Of a stretch of 64,000 nucleotides of DNA, positions 23,380-34,570 are shown in pieces (position 1 is the first letter of the stretch; each line of letters begins with the position of its first letter). The position numbers were made by a program, and so were the translations under genes. The notes under the pieces were generated by a model. The model had not been told where the DNA came from and made no database searches. It saw nothing but the letters and a program-made list of their open reading frames with translations. Origin of the DNA: Steromphala cineraria (Eukaryota; Mollusca; Gastropoda; Trochida; Trochidae); assembly GCA_916613615.1 (NCBI GenBank), contig OU744721.1, forward strand, positions 74,715,060 to 74,779,059, read 5' to 3'.

Positions 23380-26347
23380 GGTCTTCAAGACAAAGTCTGG
23401 AAGACCTATTGTTTTTACACTTATTCTTCAAGGTTTTTTAGGTCTTCAAGACAAAGTCTAGAAGACCTATTGTTATTATCCGGATTATTATTATTATTAT
23501 TATTATTATTTGTACCGATTTTTGTGTCTTCATTTCAGACCTTATTGACAAGCCGATTTTCATGAAACTTTCAGGGATTGTAGAGTATCACCTAACATAG
23601 AAATGCACTGACCAGATTTTTGAATTTCCATTTTGGTTTTGAGTTATCTCCCCTGAAAGTCAAAACTTCAAACCTCAATTTCTCGGTAACTATGGGAGAT
23701 AATTGCATGAAACTTTCACCAAAATGTGGGCAACAGCATTCCCCATCGATTAAGCCCATAGCGGTTTTCGGCCGTATAATTAGATTTTTTTCTATTTTCA
23801 AAAAACTGAAATTTTGGCGAAATTTCGCCGTTCAGACGGTACGCGTCTTTGAAAATCTTCTTCTCACTAACGGCAATATATACAGACTAGTGTGATAGCT
23901 CGTTGGAAAGCCTAATCAGTGTGTAAGAACGTGCATTTGCCGAAACTTCAAATTTCGAACTGTGACTCGCGTTATCTGCCCTTGAAATTCGACATTTTTT
24001 TAAAGGGTCATTTTTCGTGTTACGTTCAAAGGGACATTACTCAGTAAGGAAATGTCAAAAATGAAATCTGTTTGATGCATTCTGTTCTACAATGATAGAT
24101 GAACAAGTTCACTACAGGTCATTATCATATAAAAGTTGATATTAAAGGAAATATGTGGACATAAACAGATTTTTTACATTTTTCGGCGATTTTAACATTT
24201 TTCGAGGGTTATTTTACTTTGAGAATTTTAGTTTCAAAACTGTTACAGATAGAAATTTTATCATTGATGTTTTGTGAAGCAGATGTAATGAGTAGACGGC
24301 AAAAACGTTAAGTCACATGTATCTCGAAAACGGTGACAGATAAGGGATTTGTAAATAAAAAGGTGAGAAAAGTCTAATTTTCATGACATATCGCATAGTT
24401 TGCAAGAAAACAACAATTTCACAAAGTTAAAAACATTGAGCTGGAGGGAAAGGTATATTTTAAAGTTCCACAGAGGTGATAGGGCTTTTTAAAACAGAGT
24501 TAATTCAATCAATACGTTCACACCCAGCTGAGTGGAATCTGCTACCATGTATAAGTCAAAATCAGGACTCTACCCTCTATGATTAAATTAGTCGGTCGGT
24601 CGGGTCGGTCTGGTCTGGTCTTTATTGCTAGACCTCCTGCCTCTCTTCTGATCTGACTTGGACACCTTTCTTGTACGTGTACGTGCATGTACATGAATTT
24701 GGTCTTGGAATATGTCTTGGCCATATCTTTCATTTGAGAGATTGACGCTACAAAGAGCCATTTCCAACTCCCCGTTGCTAGATTGCTAGACTACGCATTT
24801 TTGACCTACTCTGGTATATTGTAGCATGTATTATGTTTGCATCTTTTAGTTAAACTTTTTGAGTTATCAGTATAATATCAATAGTTAAAGTGTTAGGTTT
24901 CATTACATTATACAGGGGTCTGAAACAGTCAACTTTACTTTACAGCGTTAAATCACATGTATCTTGAAAACGGTGACAGATAATTCAACAACAAAAATTT
25001 CTGCTTCTAGGAATAATATTCTCTGAAGAATGATGTCATAGCTGACATTGGCCACCATGATGAATTTTTCTGAAAAGTCTTTAACACTGAATATCAAGTG
25101 GAATTTGATCATTTTGATAATGTATTAGTTACTGTTTACCTCTTAGACAAAAGTCATGTGAAGGTCAAACACTGTGTGAAGGTCAAAGAGGAATCTTGAA
25201 GACCTAAGTATTGACGCGTCAATCCTAGTTTTATTATTATTATTTGTACTTTTTTTGTGAACGAGCTGCAGCCCAAACGGCTGCTCCAAATTTGTCCAAA
25301 CTTGGCATGCTGATAGCCCTAACCCTGGAATCGACATGCGAAGCTTTTGGGCAAAATCGGTTCGTTCATTAAGGGTCCAGGTCGAATCCAAAATCGAAAA
25401 TTTAACATTGAATTTTTTTTCAAAATGCACTTAGAGACTTGGATTTTTTTTTAAAAGAAGCGCAATGAAAAATAATGAAAAAAAGGAAATCAGGATGAAT
25501 TCGTAGGTCACGTGGTTTGGCCGCCATCTTGCTTTTAGTGCATTTTCGACCGTTTCAGACCCCACCCACCTTTGACAATCTTCTCCTCTGAAGATACTTG
25601 CACTAGAGAGCTGAAATTCATACTGAATGTAGCTGAAGTATTGTAGATTTGAATTTAATGATTTAAAAGACCTAACCTTAATACTTTTTGTGCTGTGACC
25701 TTTCAAAGTTGACCAAAATCTCAAAATCGCAAACTTCAAGGGCAGATAACTAAAAAACCAGACCTAAGAACTTAATGATTTTTGCATGAGAGTTAGACAT
25801 GAGCAAGATCTTCAAGATAAAAGAATAAAATCGCTCGCGAACAGTGACTTCCGGTCACGAGGAAGGGTCAAAGTATGCATTTTGGAAAACGGGTGTTTTG
25901 GTGGGTATGTTTGAATACTCATTGCTAAGCAACGACACATGATAATTGATTGTTCTATATATCATTAGAAAGCCAAAAGAACATACAATCTTGGACAAAT
26001 CTCATTAAAATTAGATTTAACATTAACATTGAAATTCGGAGCATTTAATTGTGGTCAATCATACTTTCGTTTTGAATGATTATGAGACATTTATGATTGA
26101 AAAACTGTAGTACATTGGCAATAAAACACTAGGCAATGTTTTCTCTATCATAAGGCAGCGACAACACTTCATAACCTGAGATGAATCATGTTTGCAGCCA
26201 TGTGTAATTTTCTGTAAAGGCTTAAACGTTGAATATCAAGTGAAATATTCTAATTTAATAATGCATTAGTTACTGTTTACCTCGTAGACAAAAAGCGATG
26301 TGAAGGTCAAACAGTGTGTGAAGGTCAAACAGGAATCTTGAAGACCT
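23380..26347 (+). repeat. 1177-bp array unit 6, split by an insertion
   Basis: The unit runs 23380-23439 and resumes at 25231. The two parts sum to exactly 1177 bp when 23440-25230 is removed. The break is in the T run before the ATT repeat. Confidence 0.85.
23440..25228 (+). mobile_element. Family B Helentron-like element, inserted in unit 6
   Basis: Left end AGGTCTTCAAGACAAAGTCT, then an (ATT)n tract and TGTAC as in family A. The body is unrelated (for example GACGGTACGCGTCTTTGAAA near 23837). Two AGGTCAAA repeats follow, then CTTGAAGACCTAAG and the terminal palindrome ATTGACGCGTCAAT plus CCTAG. At 1789 bp it is the longest family B copy apart from the recombinant at 41961. It has an extra segment (about 24300-24945) between two near-copies of TCACATGTATCTCGAAAACG, containing a GGTC-rich run at 24590-24623. 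No coding capacity is apparent. Confidence 0.75.
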
Positions 26348-27524
26348 GGTCTTCAAGACAAAGTCTGGAAGACCTATTGTTTTTACACTTATTCTTCAAG
26401 GTTTTTTTTATTATTATTATTTGTACTTTTTTTGTGAACGAGCTGCAGCCCAAACGGCTGCTCCAAATTTGTCCAAACTTGGCATGCTGATAGCCCTAAC
26501 CCTGGAATCGACATGCGAAGCTTTTGGGCAAAATCGGTTCGTTCATTAAGGGTCCAGGTCGAATCCAAAATCGAAAATTTAACATTGAATTTTTTTTCAA
26601 AATGCACTTAGAGACTTGGATTTTTTTTTAAAAGAAGCGCAATGAAAAATAATGAAAAAAAGGAAATCAGGATGAATTCGTAGGTCACGTGGTTTGGCCG
26701 CCATCTTGCTTTTAGTGCATTTTCGACCGTTTCAGACCCCACCCACCTTTGACAATCTTCTCCTCTGAAGATACTTGCACTAGAGAGCTGAAATTCATAC
26801 TGAATGTAGCTGAAGTATTGTAGATTTGAATTTAATGATTTAAAAGACCTAACCTTAATACTTTTTGTGCTGTGACCTTTCAAAGTTGACCAAAATCTCA
26901 AAATCGCAAACTTCAAGGGCAGATAACTAAAAAACCAGACCTAAGAACTTAATGATTTTTGCATGAGAGTTAGACATGAGCAAGATCTTCAAGATAAAAG
27001 AATAAAATCGCTCGCGAACAGTGACTTCCGGTCACGAGGAAGGGTCAAAGTATGCATTTTGGAAAACGGGTGTTTTGGTGGGTATGTTTGAATACTCATT
27101 GCTAAGCAACGACACATGATAATTGATTGTTCTATATATCATTAGAAAGCCAAAAGAACATACAATCTTGGACAAATCTCATTAAAATTAGATTTAACAT
27201 TAACATTGAAATTCGGAGCATTTAATTGTGGTCAATCATACTTTCGTTTTGAATGATTATGAGACATTTATGATTGAAAAACTGTAGTACATTGGCAATA
27301 AAACACTAGGCAATGTTTTCTCTATCATAAGGCAGCGACAACACTTCATAACCTGAGATGAATCATGTTTGCAGCCATGTGTAATTTTCTGTAAAGGCTT
27401 AAACGTTGAATATCAAGTGAAATATTCTAATTTAATAATGCATTAGTTACTGTTTACCTCGTAGACAAAAAGCGATGTGAAGGTCAAACAGTGTGTGAAG
27501 GTCAAACAGGAATCTTGAAGACCT
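26348..27524 (+). repeat. 1177-bp array unit 7
   Basis: Type A throughout, and I noticed no private changes. Units 6-9 do not show the A/B alternation of units 1-5. Confidence 0.85.
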
Positions 27525-28701
27525 GGTCTTCAAGACAAAGTCTGGAAGACCTATTGTTTTTACACTTATTCTTCAAGGTTTTTTTTATTATTATTATTTG
27601 TACTTTTTTTGTGAACGAGCTGCAGCCCAAACGGCTGCTCCAAATTTGTCCAAACTTGGCATGCTGATAGCCCTAACCCTGGAATCGACATGCGAAGCTT
27701 TTGGGCAAAATCGGTTCGTTCATTAAGGGTCCAGGTCGAATCCAAAATCGAAAATTTAACATTGAATTTTTTTTCAAAATGCACTTAGAGACTTGGATTT
27801 TTTTTTAAAAGAAGCGCAATGAAAAATAATGAAAAAAAGGAAATCAGGATGAATTCGTAGGTCACGTGGTTTGGCCGCCATCTTGCTTTTAGTGCATTTT
27901 CGACCGTTTCAGACCCCACCCACCTTTGACAATCTTCTCCTCTGAAGATACTTGCACTAGAGAGCTGAAATTCATACTGAATGTAGCTGAAGTATTGTAG
28001 ATTTGAATTTAATGATTTAAAAGACCTAACCTTAATACTTTTTGTGCTGTGACCTTTCAAAGTTGACCAAAATCTCAAAATCGCAAACTTCAAGGGCAGA
28101 TAACTAAAAAACCAGACCTAAGAACTTAATGATTTTTGCATGAGAGTTAGACATGAGCAAGATCTTCAAGATAAAAGAATAAAATCGCTCGCGAACAGTG
28201 ACTTCCGGTCACGAGGAAGGGTCAAAGTATGCATTTTGGAAAACGGGTGTTTTGGTGGGTATGTTTGAATACTCATTGCTAAGCAACGACACATGATAAT
28301 TGATTGTTCTATATATCATTAGAAAGCCAAAAGAACATACAATCTTGGACAAATCTCATTAAAATTAGATTTAACATTAACATTGAAATTCGGAGCATTT
28401 AATTGTGGTCAATCATACTTTCGTTTTGAATGATTATGAGACATTTATGATTGAAAAACTGTAGTACATTGGCAATAAAACACTAGGCAATGTTTTCTCT
28501 ATCATAAGGCAGCGACAACACTTCATAACCTGAGATGAATCATGTTTGCAGCCATGTGTAATTTTCTGTAAAGGCTTAAACGTTGAATATCAAGTGAAAT
28601 ATTCTAATTTAATAATGCATTAGTTACTGTTTACCTCGTAGACAAAAAGCGATGTGAAGGTCAAACAGTGTGTGAAGGTCAAACAGGAATCTTGAAGACC
28701 T
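27525..28701 (+). repeat. 1177-bp array unit 8
   Basis: Type A, indistinguishable by eye from unit 7. Confidence 0.85.
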
Positions 28702-29901
28702 GGTCTTCAAGACAAAGTCTGGAAGACCTATTGTTTTTACACTTATTCTTCAAGGGTTTTTTTATTATTATTATTTGTACTTTTTTTGTGAACGAGCTGC
28801 AGCCCAAACGGCTGCTCCAAATTTGTCCAAACTTGGCATGCTGATAGCCCTAACCCTGGAATCGACATGCGAAGCTTTTGGGCAAAATCGGTTCGTTCAT
28901 TAAGGGTCCAGGTCGAATCCAAAATCGAAAATTTAACATTGAATTTTTTTTCAAAATGCACTTAGAGACTTGGATTTTTTTTTAAAAGAAGCGCAATGAA
29001 AAATAATGAAAAAAAGGAAATCAGGATGAATTCGTAGGTCACGTGGTTTGGCCGCCATCTTGCTTTTAGTGCATTTTCGACCGTTTCAGACCCCACCCAC
29101 CTTTGACAATCTTCTCCTCTGAAGATACTTGCACTAGAGAGCTGAAATTCATACTGAATGTAGCTGAAGTATTGTAGATTTGAATTTAATGATTTAAAAG
29201 ACCTAACCTTAATACTTTTTGTGCTGTGACCTTTCAAAGTTGACCAAAATCTCAAAATCGCAAACTTCAAGGGCAGATAACTAAAAAACCAGACCTAAGA
29301 ACTTAATGATTTTTGCATGAGAGTTAGACATGAGCAAGATCTTCAAGATAAAAGAATAAAATCGCTCGCGAACAGTGACTTCCGGTCACGAGGAAGGGTC
29401 AAAGTATGCATTTTGGAAAACGGGTGTTTTGGTGGGTATGTTTGAATACTCATTGCTAAGCAACGACACATGATAATTGATTGTTCTATATATCATTAGA
29501 AAGCCAAAAGAACATACAATCTTGGATAAATCTCATTAAAATTAGATTTAACATTAACATTGAAATTCGGAGCATTTAAATGTGGTCAATCATACTTTCG
29601 TTTTGAATGATTATGAGACATTTATGATTGAAAAACTGTAGTACATTGGCAATAAAACACTAGGCAATGTTTTCTCTATCATAAGGCAGCAACAACACTT
29701 TATAACCTGAGATGAATCATGTTTGCAGCCATGTGTAATTTTCTGTAAAGGCTTAAACGTTGAATATCAAGTGAAATATTCTAATTTAATAATGCCTTAG
29801 TTACTGTTTACCTCGTAGACAAAAAGCGATGTGAAGGTCAAACAGTGTGTGAAGGTCAAACAGGAATCTTGAAGACCTAAGTACTGCCGCGGCAGTCCTA
29901 G
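28702..29901 (+). repeat. 1177-bp array unit 9 with intact right end
   Basis: This last unit has the complete 3' terminus (ACTGCCGCGGCAGT, CCTAG ending 29901). It is the most divergent in its 3' third: GGATAAATC for GGACAAATC, CATTTAAATG for CATTTAATTG, CAACAACACTTTAT for CGACAACACTTCAT, AATGCCTTAG for AATGCATTAG. Array-edge units are often the most diverged, and this one probably keeps the ancestral end. Confidence 0.85.
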
Positions 29902-30244
29902 TTAGGTCTTCAAGACAAAGTCGTGAAGACCTATTGTTTTTATCCGATTTCTTCAAGTTCTTCTTATTATTATTATTATTTGTACAATTTTTGTGACAGA
30001 TCTACAGCTCAAACCGCTTGCTCAAATTCGCCCAAACTTGACATGCAGGTACCCCTTACCCTGGAATCGATAAACTAAGCTTTTGGGCATAATCGGCTCG
30101 TACATTAAAGGTCCAGTTCGAATCCAAAGTCGAAAATTTAACATTGATTTTTTTTTCAAAATGCACTTAGAGACTTGAATTTTTTTTTAAAAGAAGCGCA
30201 ATGAAAAATAATGAAAAAAAGTAAATCAGGACAAATTCGTAGGT

Positions 30245-30267
30245 CACGTGCTTTGGCCGCCATCTTG
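30245..30267 (+). promoter_or_regulatory. Conserved E-box plus YY1-like box in element bodies (exemplar)
   Basis: GGTCACGTG is followed at close spacing by GGCCGCCATCTTG, which reads as a YY1-type site (CAAGATGGCGGC) on the minus strand. The block survives in subfamilies whose surrounding sequence has diverged strongly. Whether it drives transcription is not shown by the sequence. Confidence 0.35.
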
Positions 30268-30742
30268 CTTTTAGTGCATTTTCGACGGTTTCTGACCCCA
30301 CCCGCCTTTGACAATCTTCTTCTCTGAAGATACTTGCACTACAGAGCTGTAATTCATACTGAATGTAGCTGAAGCATTGTAGTTTAAAATCTTTTCTTTT
30401 AAAGTACTTAACTACAATACTTTTTGTGCTGTGACCTTTCAAAGTTGACCAAAATCTCAAAATCGCAAAATTCAAGGGCAGATAACTAAAAAACCAGACC
30501 TTAGAACTTAATGATTTTTGCATGACAGTTAGACATGAGCAAGGTCTTCAAGATAAAAGAATAAAATCGCTCGCGAACAGTCATTTCCGGTCAGGAGGAA
30601 GGGTCAAATTTTGCATATGGAAAAGTGGTGTTTTGCTGAGTATGTTTGAACCCTCTTTAACAAACATTCATGGGAAGGTCAAACATGCATGTGAAGGTCA
30701 AACAGTATGTCAAGGTCAAACAGGAATCTTGAAGACCTAAGT

Positions 30743-30761
30743 ACTGCCGCGGCAGTCCTAG
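30743..30761 (+). other. 3' terminal palindrome plus CTAG, putative rolling-circle terminator (exemplar)
   Basis: ACTGCCGCGGCAGT is a perfect 14-nt palindrome followed by CCTAG and then TT. Helitron-type elements end in a short hairpin shortly before CTRR, and CTAG fits. The same terminus recurs at 33 right ends in this window. Four more right ends carry a covarying version. Confidence 0.7.
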
Positions 30762-31568
30762 TTATTATTATTATTATTATTATTATTTGTACAATTTTTG
30801 TGAGATATCTACAGCTCAAACCGCTTGTTCAAATTCGCCCAAACTTGACATGCAGGTACCCCTTACCCTGGAATCGATAAACTAAGCTTTTGGGCATAAT
30901 CGGCTCGTACATTAAAGGTCTAGTTCGAATCCAAAGTCGAAAATTTAACATTGATTTTTTTTTCAAAATGCACTTAGAGACTTAATTTTTTTTTTAAAAG
31001 AAGCGCAATGAAAAATAATGAAAAAAAGGAAATCAGGACAAATTCGTAGGTCACGTGCTTTGGCCGCCATCTTGCTTTTAGTGCATTTTCGACCGTTTCC
31101 GACCCCACCCGCCTTTGACAATCTTCTTCTCTGAAGATACTTGCACTACAGAGCTGTAATTCATACTGAATGTAGCTGAAGCATTGTAGTTTAAAATCTT
31201 TTCTTTTAAAGTACTTAACTACAATACTTTTTGTGCTGTGACCTTTCAAAGTTGACCAAAATCTCAAAATCGCAAACTTCAAGGGCAGATAACTAAAAAA
31301 CCAGACCTTAGAACTTAATGATTTTTGCATGACAGTTAGACATGAGCAAGGTCTTCAAGATAAAAGAATAAAATCGCTCGCGAACAGTCACTTCCGGTCA
31401 GGAGGAAGGGTCAAACTTTGCACATTAAAAAGTAATGTTTTGGTCGGTATGGTTTAAACCTCTTTAACAAACATGCATGTGAAGGTCAAACATGCATGTG
31501 AAGGTCAAACAGTATGTGAAGGTCAAACAGGAATCTTGAAGACCTAAGTACTGCCGCGGCAGTCCTAG
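30762..31568 (+). mobile_element. Left-less body and right arm (GATATC subtype)
   Basis: It starts directly with (ATT)n after the previous CCTAG. The body begins GTGAGATATCTACAG. Bracket counting pairs it with the left arm at 17435, which is not the expected left-arm subtype. Confidence 0.7.
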
Positions 31569-31570
31569 TT

Positions 31571-32431
31571 AGGTCTTCAAGACAAAGTCGTGAAGACCTA
31601 TTGTTATTACACTTATTCTTCAAGTTCTTATTATTATTATTATTATTATTTGTACAATTTTTGTGAGAGATCTACAGCTCAAACCGCTTGTTCAAATTCA
31701 CCCAAACTTGACATGCAGGTACCCCTTACCCTGGAATCGATAAACTAAGCTTTTGGGCAAAATCGGCTCGTACATTAAAGTTCCAGTTCGAATCCAAAGT
31801 CGAAAATTTAACATTGATTTTTTTTTCAAAATGCACTTAGAGACTTGAATTTTTTTGTAAAAGACGCGCAATGAAAAATAATGAAAAAAAGTAAATCAGG
31901 ACAAATTCGTAGGTCACGTGCTTTGGCCGCCATCTTGCTTTTAGTGCATTTTCGACCGTTTCCGACCCCACCCGCCTTTGACAATCTTCTTCTCTGAAGA
32001 TACTTGCACTACAGAGCTGTCATTCATACTGAATGTAGCTGAAGCATTGTAGTTTAAAATCTTTTCTTTTAAAGTACTTAACTACAATACTTTTTGTGCT
32101 GTGACCTTTCAAAGTTGACCAAAATCTCAAAATCGCAAACTTCAAGGGCAGATAACTAAAAAACCGTACCTTAGAACTTAATGATTTTTGCATGACAGTT
32201 AGACATGAGCAAGGTCTTCAAGATAAAAGAATAAAATCGCTCGCGAACAGTCATTTCCGGTCAGGAGGAAGGGTCAAATTTTGCATATGGAAAAGTGGTG
32301 TTTTGCTGACTATGTTTGAACCCTCTTTAACAAACATTCATGTGAAGGTCAAACATGCATGTGAAGGTCAAACAGTATGTCAAGGTCAAACAGGAATCTT
32401 GAAGACCTAAGTACTGCCGCGGCAGTCCTAG
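31571..32431 (+). mobile_element. Complete short element (TTACACTTATTC / TTCACCC subtype)
   Basis: The left arm has TTACACTTATTCTTCAAG, and the body has GAGAGATCTACAG, TTCACCCAAAC and AAAGTTCCAG. Together with 49395 and 58259 it defines a subtype linking a left-arm sequence to a body sequence. Confidence 0.8.
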
Positions 32432-32436
32432 TTATT

Positions 32437-32566
32437 AGGTCTTCAAGACAAAGTCGTGAAGACCTATTGTTTTTATCCGATTTCTTCAAGTTCTTCTTAT
32501 TAGGTCTTCAAGACAAAGTCGTGAAGACCTATTGTTTTTATCCGATTTCTTCAAGTTCTTCTTATT
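32437..32566 (+). mobile_element. Two stacked orphaned left arms
   Basis: Left ends at 32437 and 32502, each about 65 bp (hairpin, CCGATTTC, TTCAAGTTCTTCTT, ATT) and each interrupted by the next left end. Predicted bodies are 34571-35371 for the outer and 33770-34570 for the inner. Both arms have the TTCTTCTT form expected for GATATC bodies. Confidence 0.75.
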
Positions 32567-33769
32567 AGGTCTTCAAGACAAAGTCGTGAAGACCTATTGT
32601 TTTTATCCGATTTCTTCAAGTTTCTCTATTATTATTATTATTTGTACTTTTTTTGTGAATCGACTGCAGCCCAAACGGCTGCTCCGAATTTTACCAAACT
32701 TGGCATGCAGATACCCCTTGCCCTGGAATCGACATGCTAAGCTTTTGGGCAAAATCGACTCGTACATTAAGGGTCCAGTTCGAATCCAAAATCGAAAATT
32801 TAACATTGATTTTTTTTTCAAAATGCACTTAGAGACTTAAATTTTTTTTTAAAACAAGCGCAATAAAAAATAATGAAAAAAAGGAAATCAGGACAAATTC
32901 GTAGGTCACGTGGTTTGGCCGCCATCTTGCTTTTAGTGCAATTTTCACCGTTTCCGACCCCACCCGCCTTTGACAATCTTCTCCTCTGAAGATACTTGCA
33001 CTACAGAGCTGAAATTCATACTGAATGTAGCTGGAGTATTGTTGACAAAAGTTTTTAAGTTTAATGGTGCTAACATTATTACTTTTTGTGCTGTGACCTT
33101 TCAAAGTTGACCAAAATCGAAAAATCGCCAAATTCAAGGGCAGATAACTCAAAAACCAGACCTTAGAATTAAATGATTTTTGCATCAGAGTTAGACATTG
33201 GCAAGGTCTTTAAGATAAAAGAATAAAATCGATCGCGAACAGTCATTTCCGATCCTGAGGAAGGGTCAAACTTTGCATTTTGGAAAACGGGTGTTTTGGT
33301 GGGTATGTTTGAAAAACTCTTGTAAACCAACGACACATGATAAATACTTGTTCTATATATCAAATGAAAGATAAAAGATCATACAATCTTGGATAAATCT
33401 CATTAAAATTAGATTAAACATTGACATTGAAATTCGGAGCATTTAAATGTGTTCAATCCTACTTTCGTTTTGAATGATTATGATACATTTATGATTGAAA
33501 AACTGTAGTTCATTGGCAATAAAACACTAGGCAATGCTTTATCTATCATCAGGCAGCAGCAACACTTTATAACCTGAGATGATTCATGTTTGCAGCCATG
33601 TTGAATTTTCTGTAAAGGCTGAAACGTTGAATATAAAGTGAAACATGGTAATTTTGATAATGTATTAGTTAATGTTTACCTCTTAGACAAAAAGCCATGT
33701 GAAGGTCAAACAGTATGTGAAGGTCAAACAGGAATCTTGAAGACCTAAGTACTGCCGCGGCAGTCCTAG
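32567..33769 (+). mobile_element. Complete long-form element (1203 bp)
   Basis: The body begins TTTTTGTGAATCGACTGCAG. It keeps the long 3' block (TTGTTCTATATATCAAATG to TACCTCTTAGACAAAAAGCC) that short copies lack. It is very similar to 59119-60321. Confidence 0.8.
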
Positions 33770-34570
33770 TTATTATTATTATTATTATTTGTACAATTTT
33801 TGTGAGATATCTACAGCTCAAACCGCTTGTTCAAATTCGCCCAAACTTGACATGCAGGTACCCCTTACCCTGGAATCGATAAACTAAGCTTTTGGGCATA
33901 ATCGGCTCGTACATTAAAGGTCCAGTTCGAATCCAAAGTCGAAAATTTAACATTGATTTTTTTTTCAAAATGCACTTAGAGACTTGAATATTTTTTTAAA
34001 AGAAGCGCAATGGAAAATAATGAAAAAAAGTAAATCAGGACAAATTCGTAGGTCACGTGCTTTGGCCGCCATCTTGCTTTTAGTGCATTTTCGACAGTTT
34101 CCGACCCCACCCGCCTTTGACAATCTTCTTCTCTGAAGATACTTGCACTACAGAGCTGTAATTCATACTGAATGTAGCTGAAGCATTGTAGTTTAAAATC
34201 TTTTCTTTTAAAGTACTTAACTACAATACTTTTTGTGCTGTGACCTTTCAAAGTTGACCAAAATCTCAAAATCGCAAACTTCAAGGGCAGATAACTAAAA
34301 AACCAGACCTTAGAACTTAATGATTTTTGCATGACAGTTAGACATGAGCAAGGTCTTTAAGATAAAAGAATAAAATCGCTCGCGAACAGTCACTTCCGGT
34401 CAGGAGGAAGGGTCAAACTTTGCATATTAAAAAGTGATGTTTTGGTCGGTATTTTTTAAACCTCTTTAACAAACATGCATGTGAAGGTCAAACATGCATG
34501 TGAAGGTCAAACAGTATGTGAAGGTCAAACAGGAATCTTGAAGACCTAAGTACTGCCGCGGCAGTCCTAG
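33770..34570 (+). mobile_element. Left-less body and right arm (GATATC subtype)
   Basis: Predicted partner of the left arm at 32502. Body starts GTGAGATATCTACAG after (ATT)n. Confidence 0.75.

Larger units (their letters stand above)
17494..29901 (+). mobile_element. Nine-unit tandem Helentron-like array, 1177-bp period
   Basis: Unit starts (GGTCTTC) are at 17495, 18672, 19849, 21026, 22203, 23380, 26348, 27525 and 28702. The spacing is exactly 1177, apart from unit 6 which holds a 1.79-kb insertion. Only the first unit has the outer flank of a left end and only the last has a full right end with hairpin and CCTAG. The eight internal joints all read CTTGAAGACCT-GGTCTTCAAG, so the 26 nt of right terminus plus first base are gone at each. 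Units appear nearly identical by eye, so the amplification is recent. Copy number depends on the assembly being right. Small open frames in each unit (72 and 102 codons, minus) look incidental. Confidence 0.85.
29904..30761 (+). mobile_element. Helentron-like element, short form, complete (exemplar)
   Basis: 858 bp. Left hairpin is 29904-29932 (8-bp outer stem, 3-bp inner GAC/GTC stem, AAA loop). (ATT)n lies near 29966-29980, with body GTGACAGATCTACAG onward. E-box is at 30245-30250, the YY1-like box at 30255-30267, and three AGGTCA repeats at about 30675-30720. The inverted copy of the left end is TCTTGAAGACCTAA at 30727-30740, the palindrome 30743-30756 and CCTAG 30757-30761. It lacks the roughly 350-bp block found before the 3' repeats in the long form. 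A 118-codon minus frame (30167-30523) is open, but coding is doubtful. Confidence 0.8.

Noticed and set aside
24590..24696. GGTC-rich and GTACGTG-rich tracts as a regulatory array
   Set aside because: Short simple-sequence tracts in one copy only, so no evidence of function.
30112..30125. Pol III B-box-like GTTCGAATCC in element bodies, suggesting a tRNA-derived SINE
   Set aside because: The B box fits well, but no proper A box lies at the right distance upstream. The ends (hairpins, CTAG, no A-tail) are not those of a SINE.
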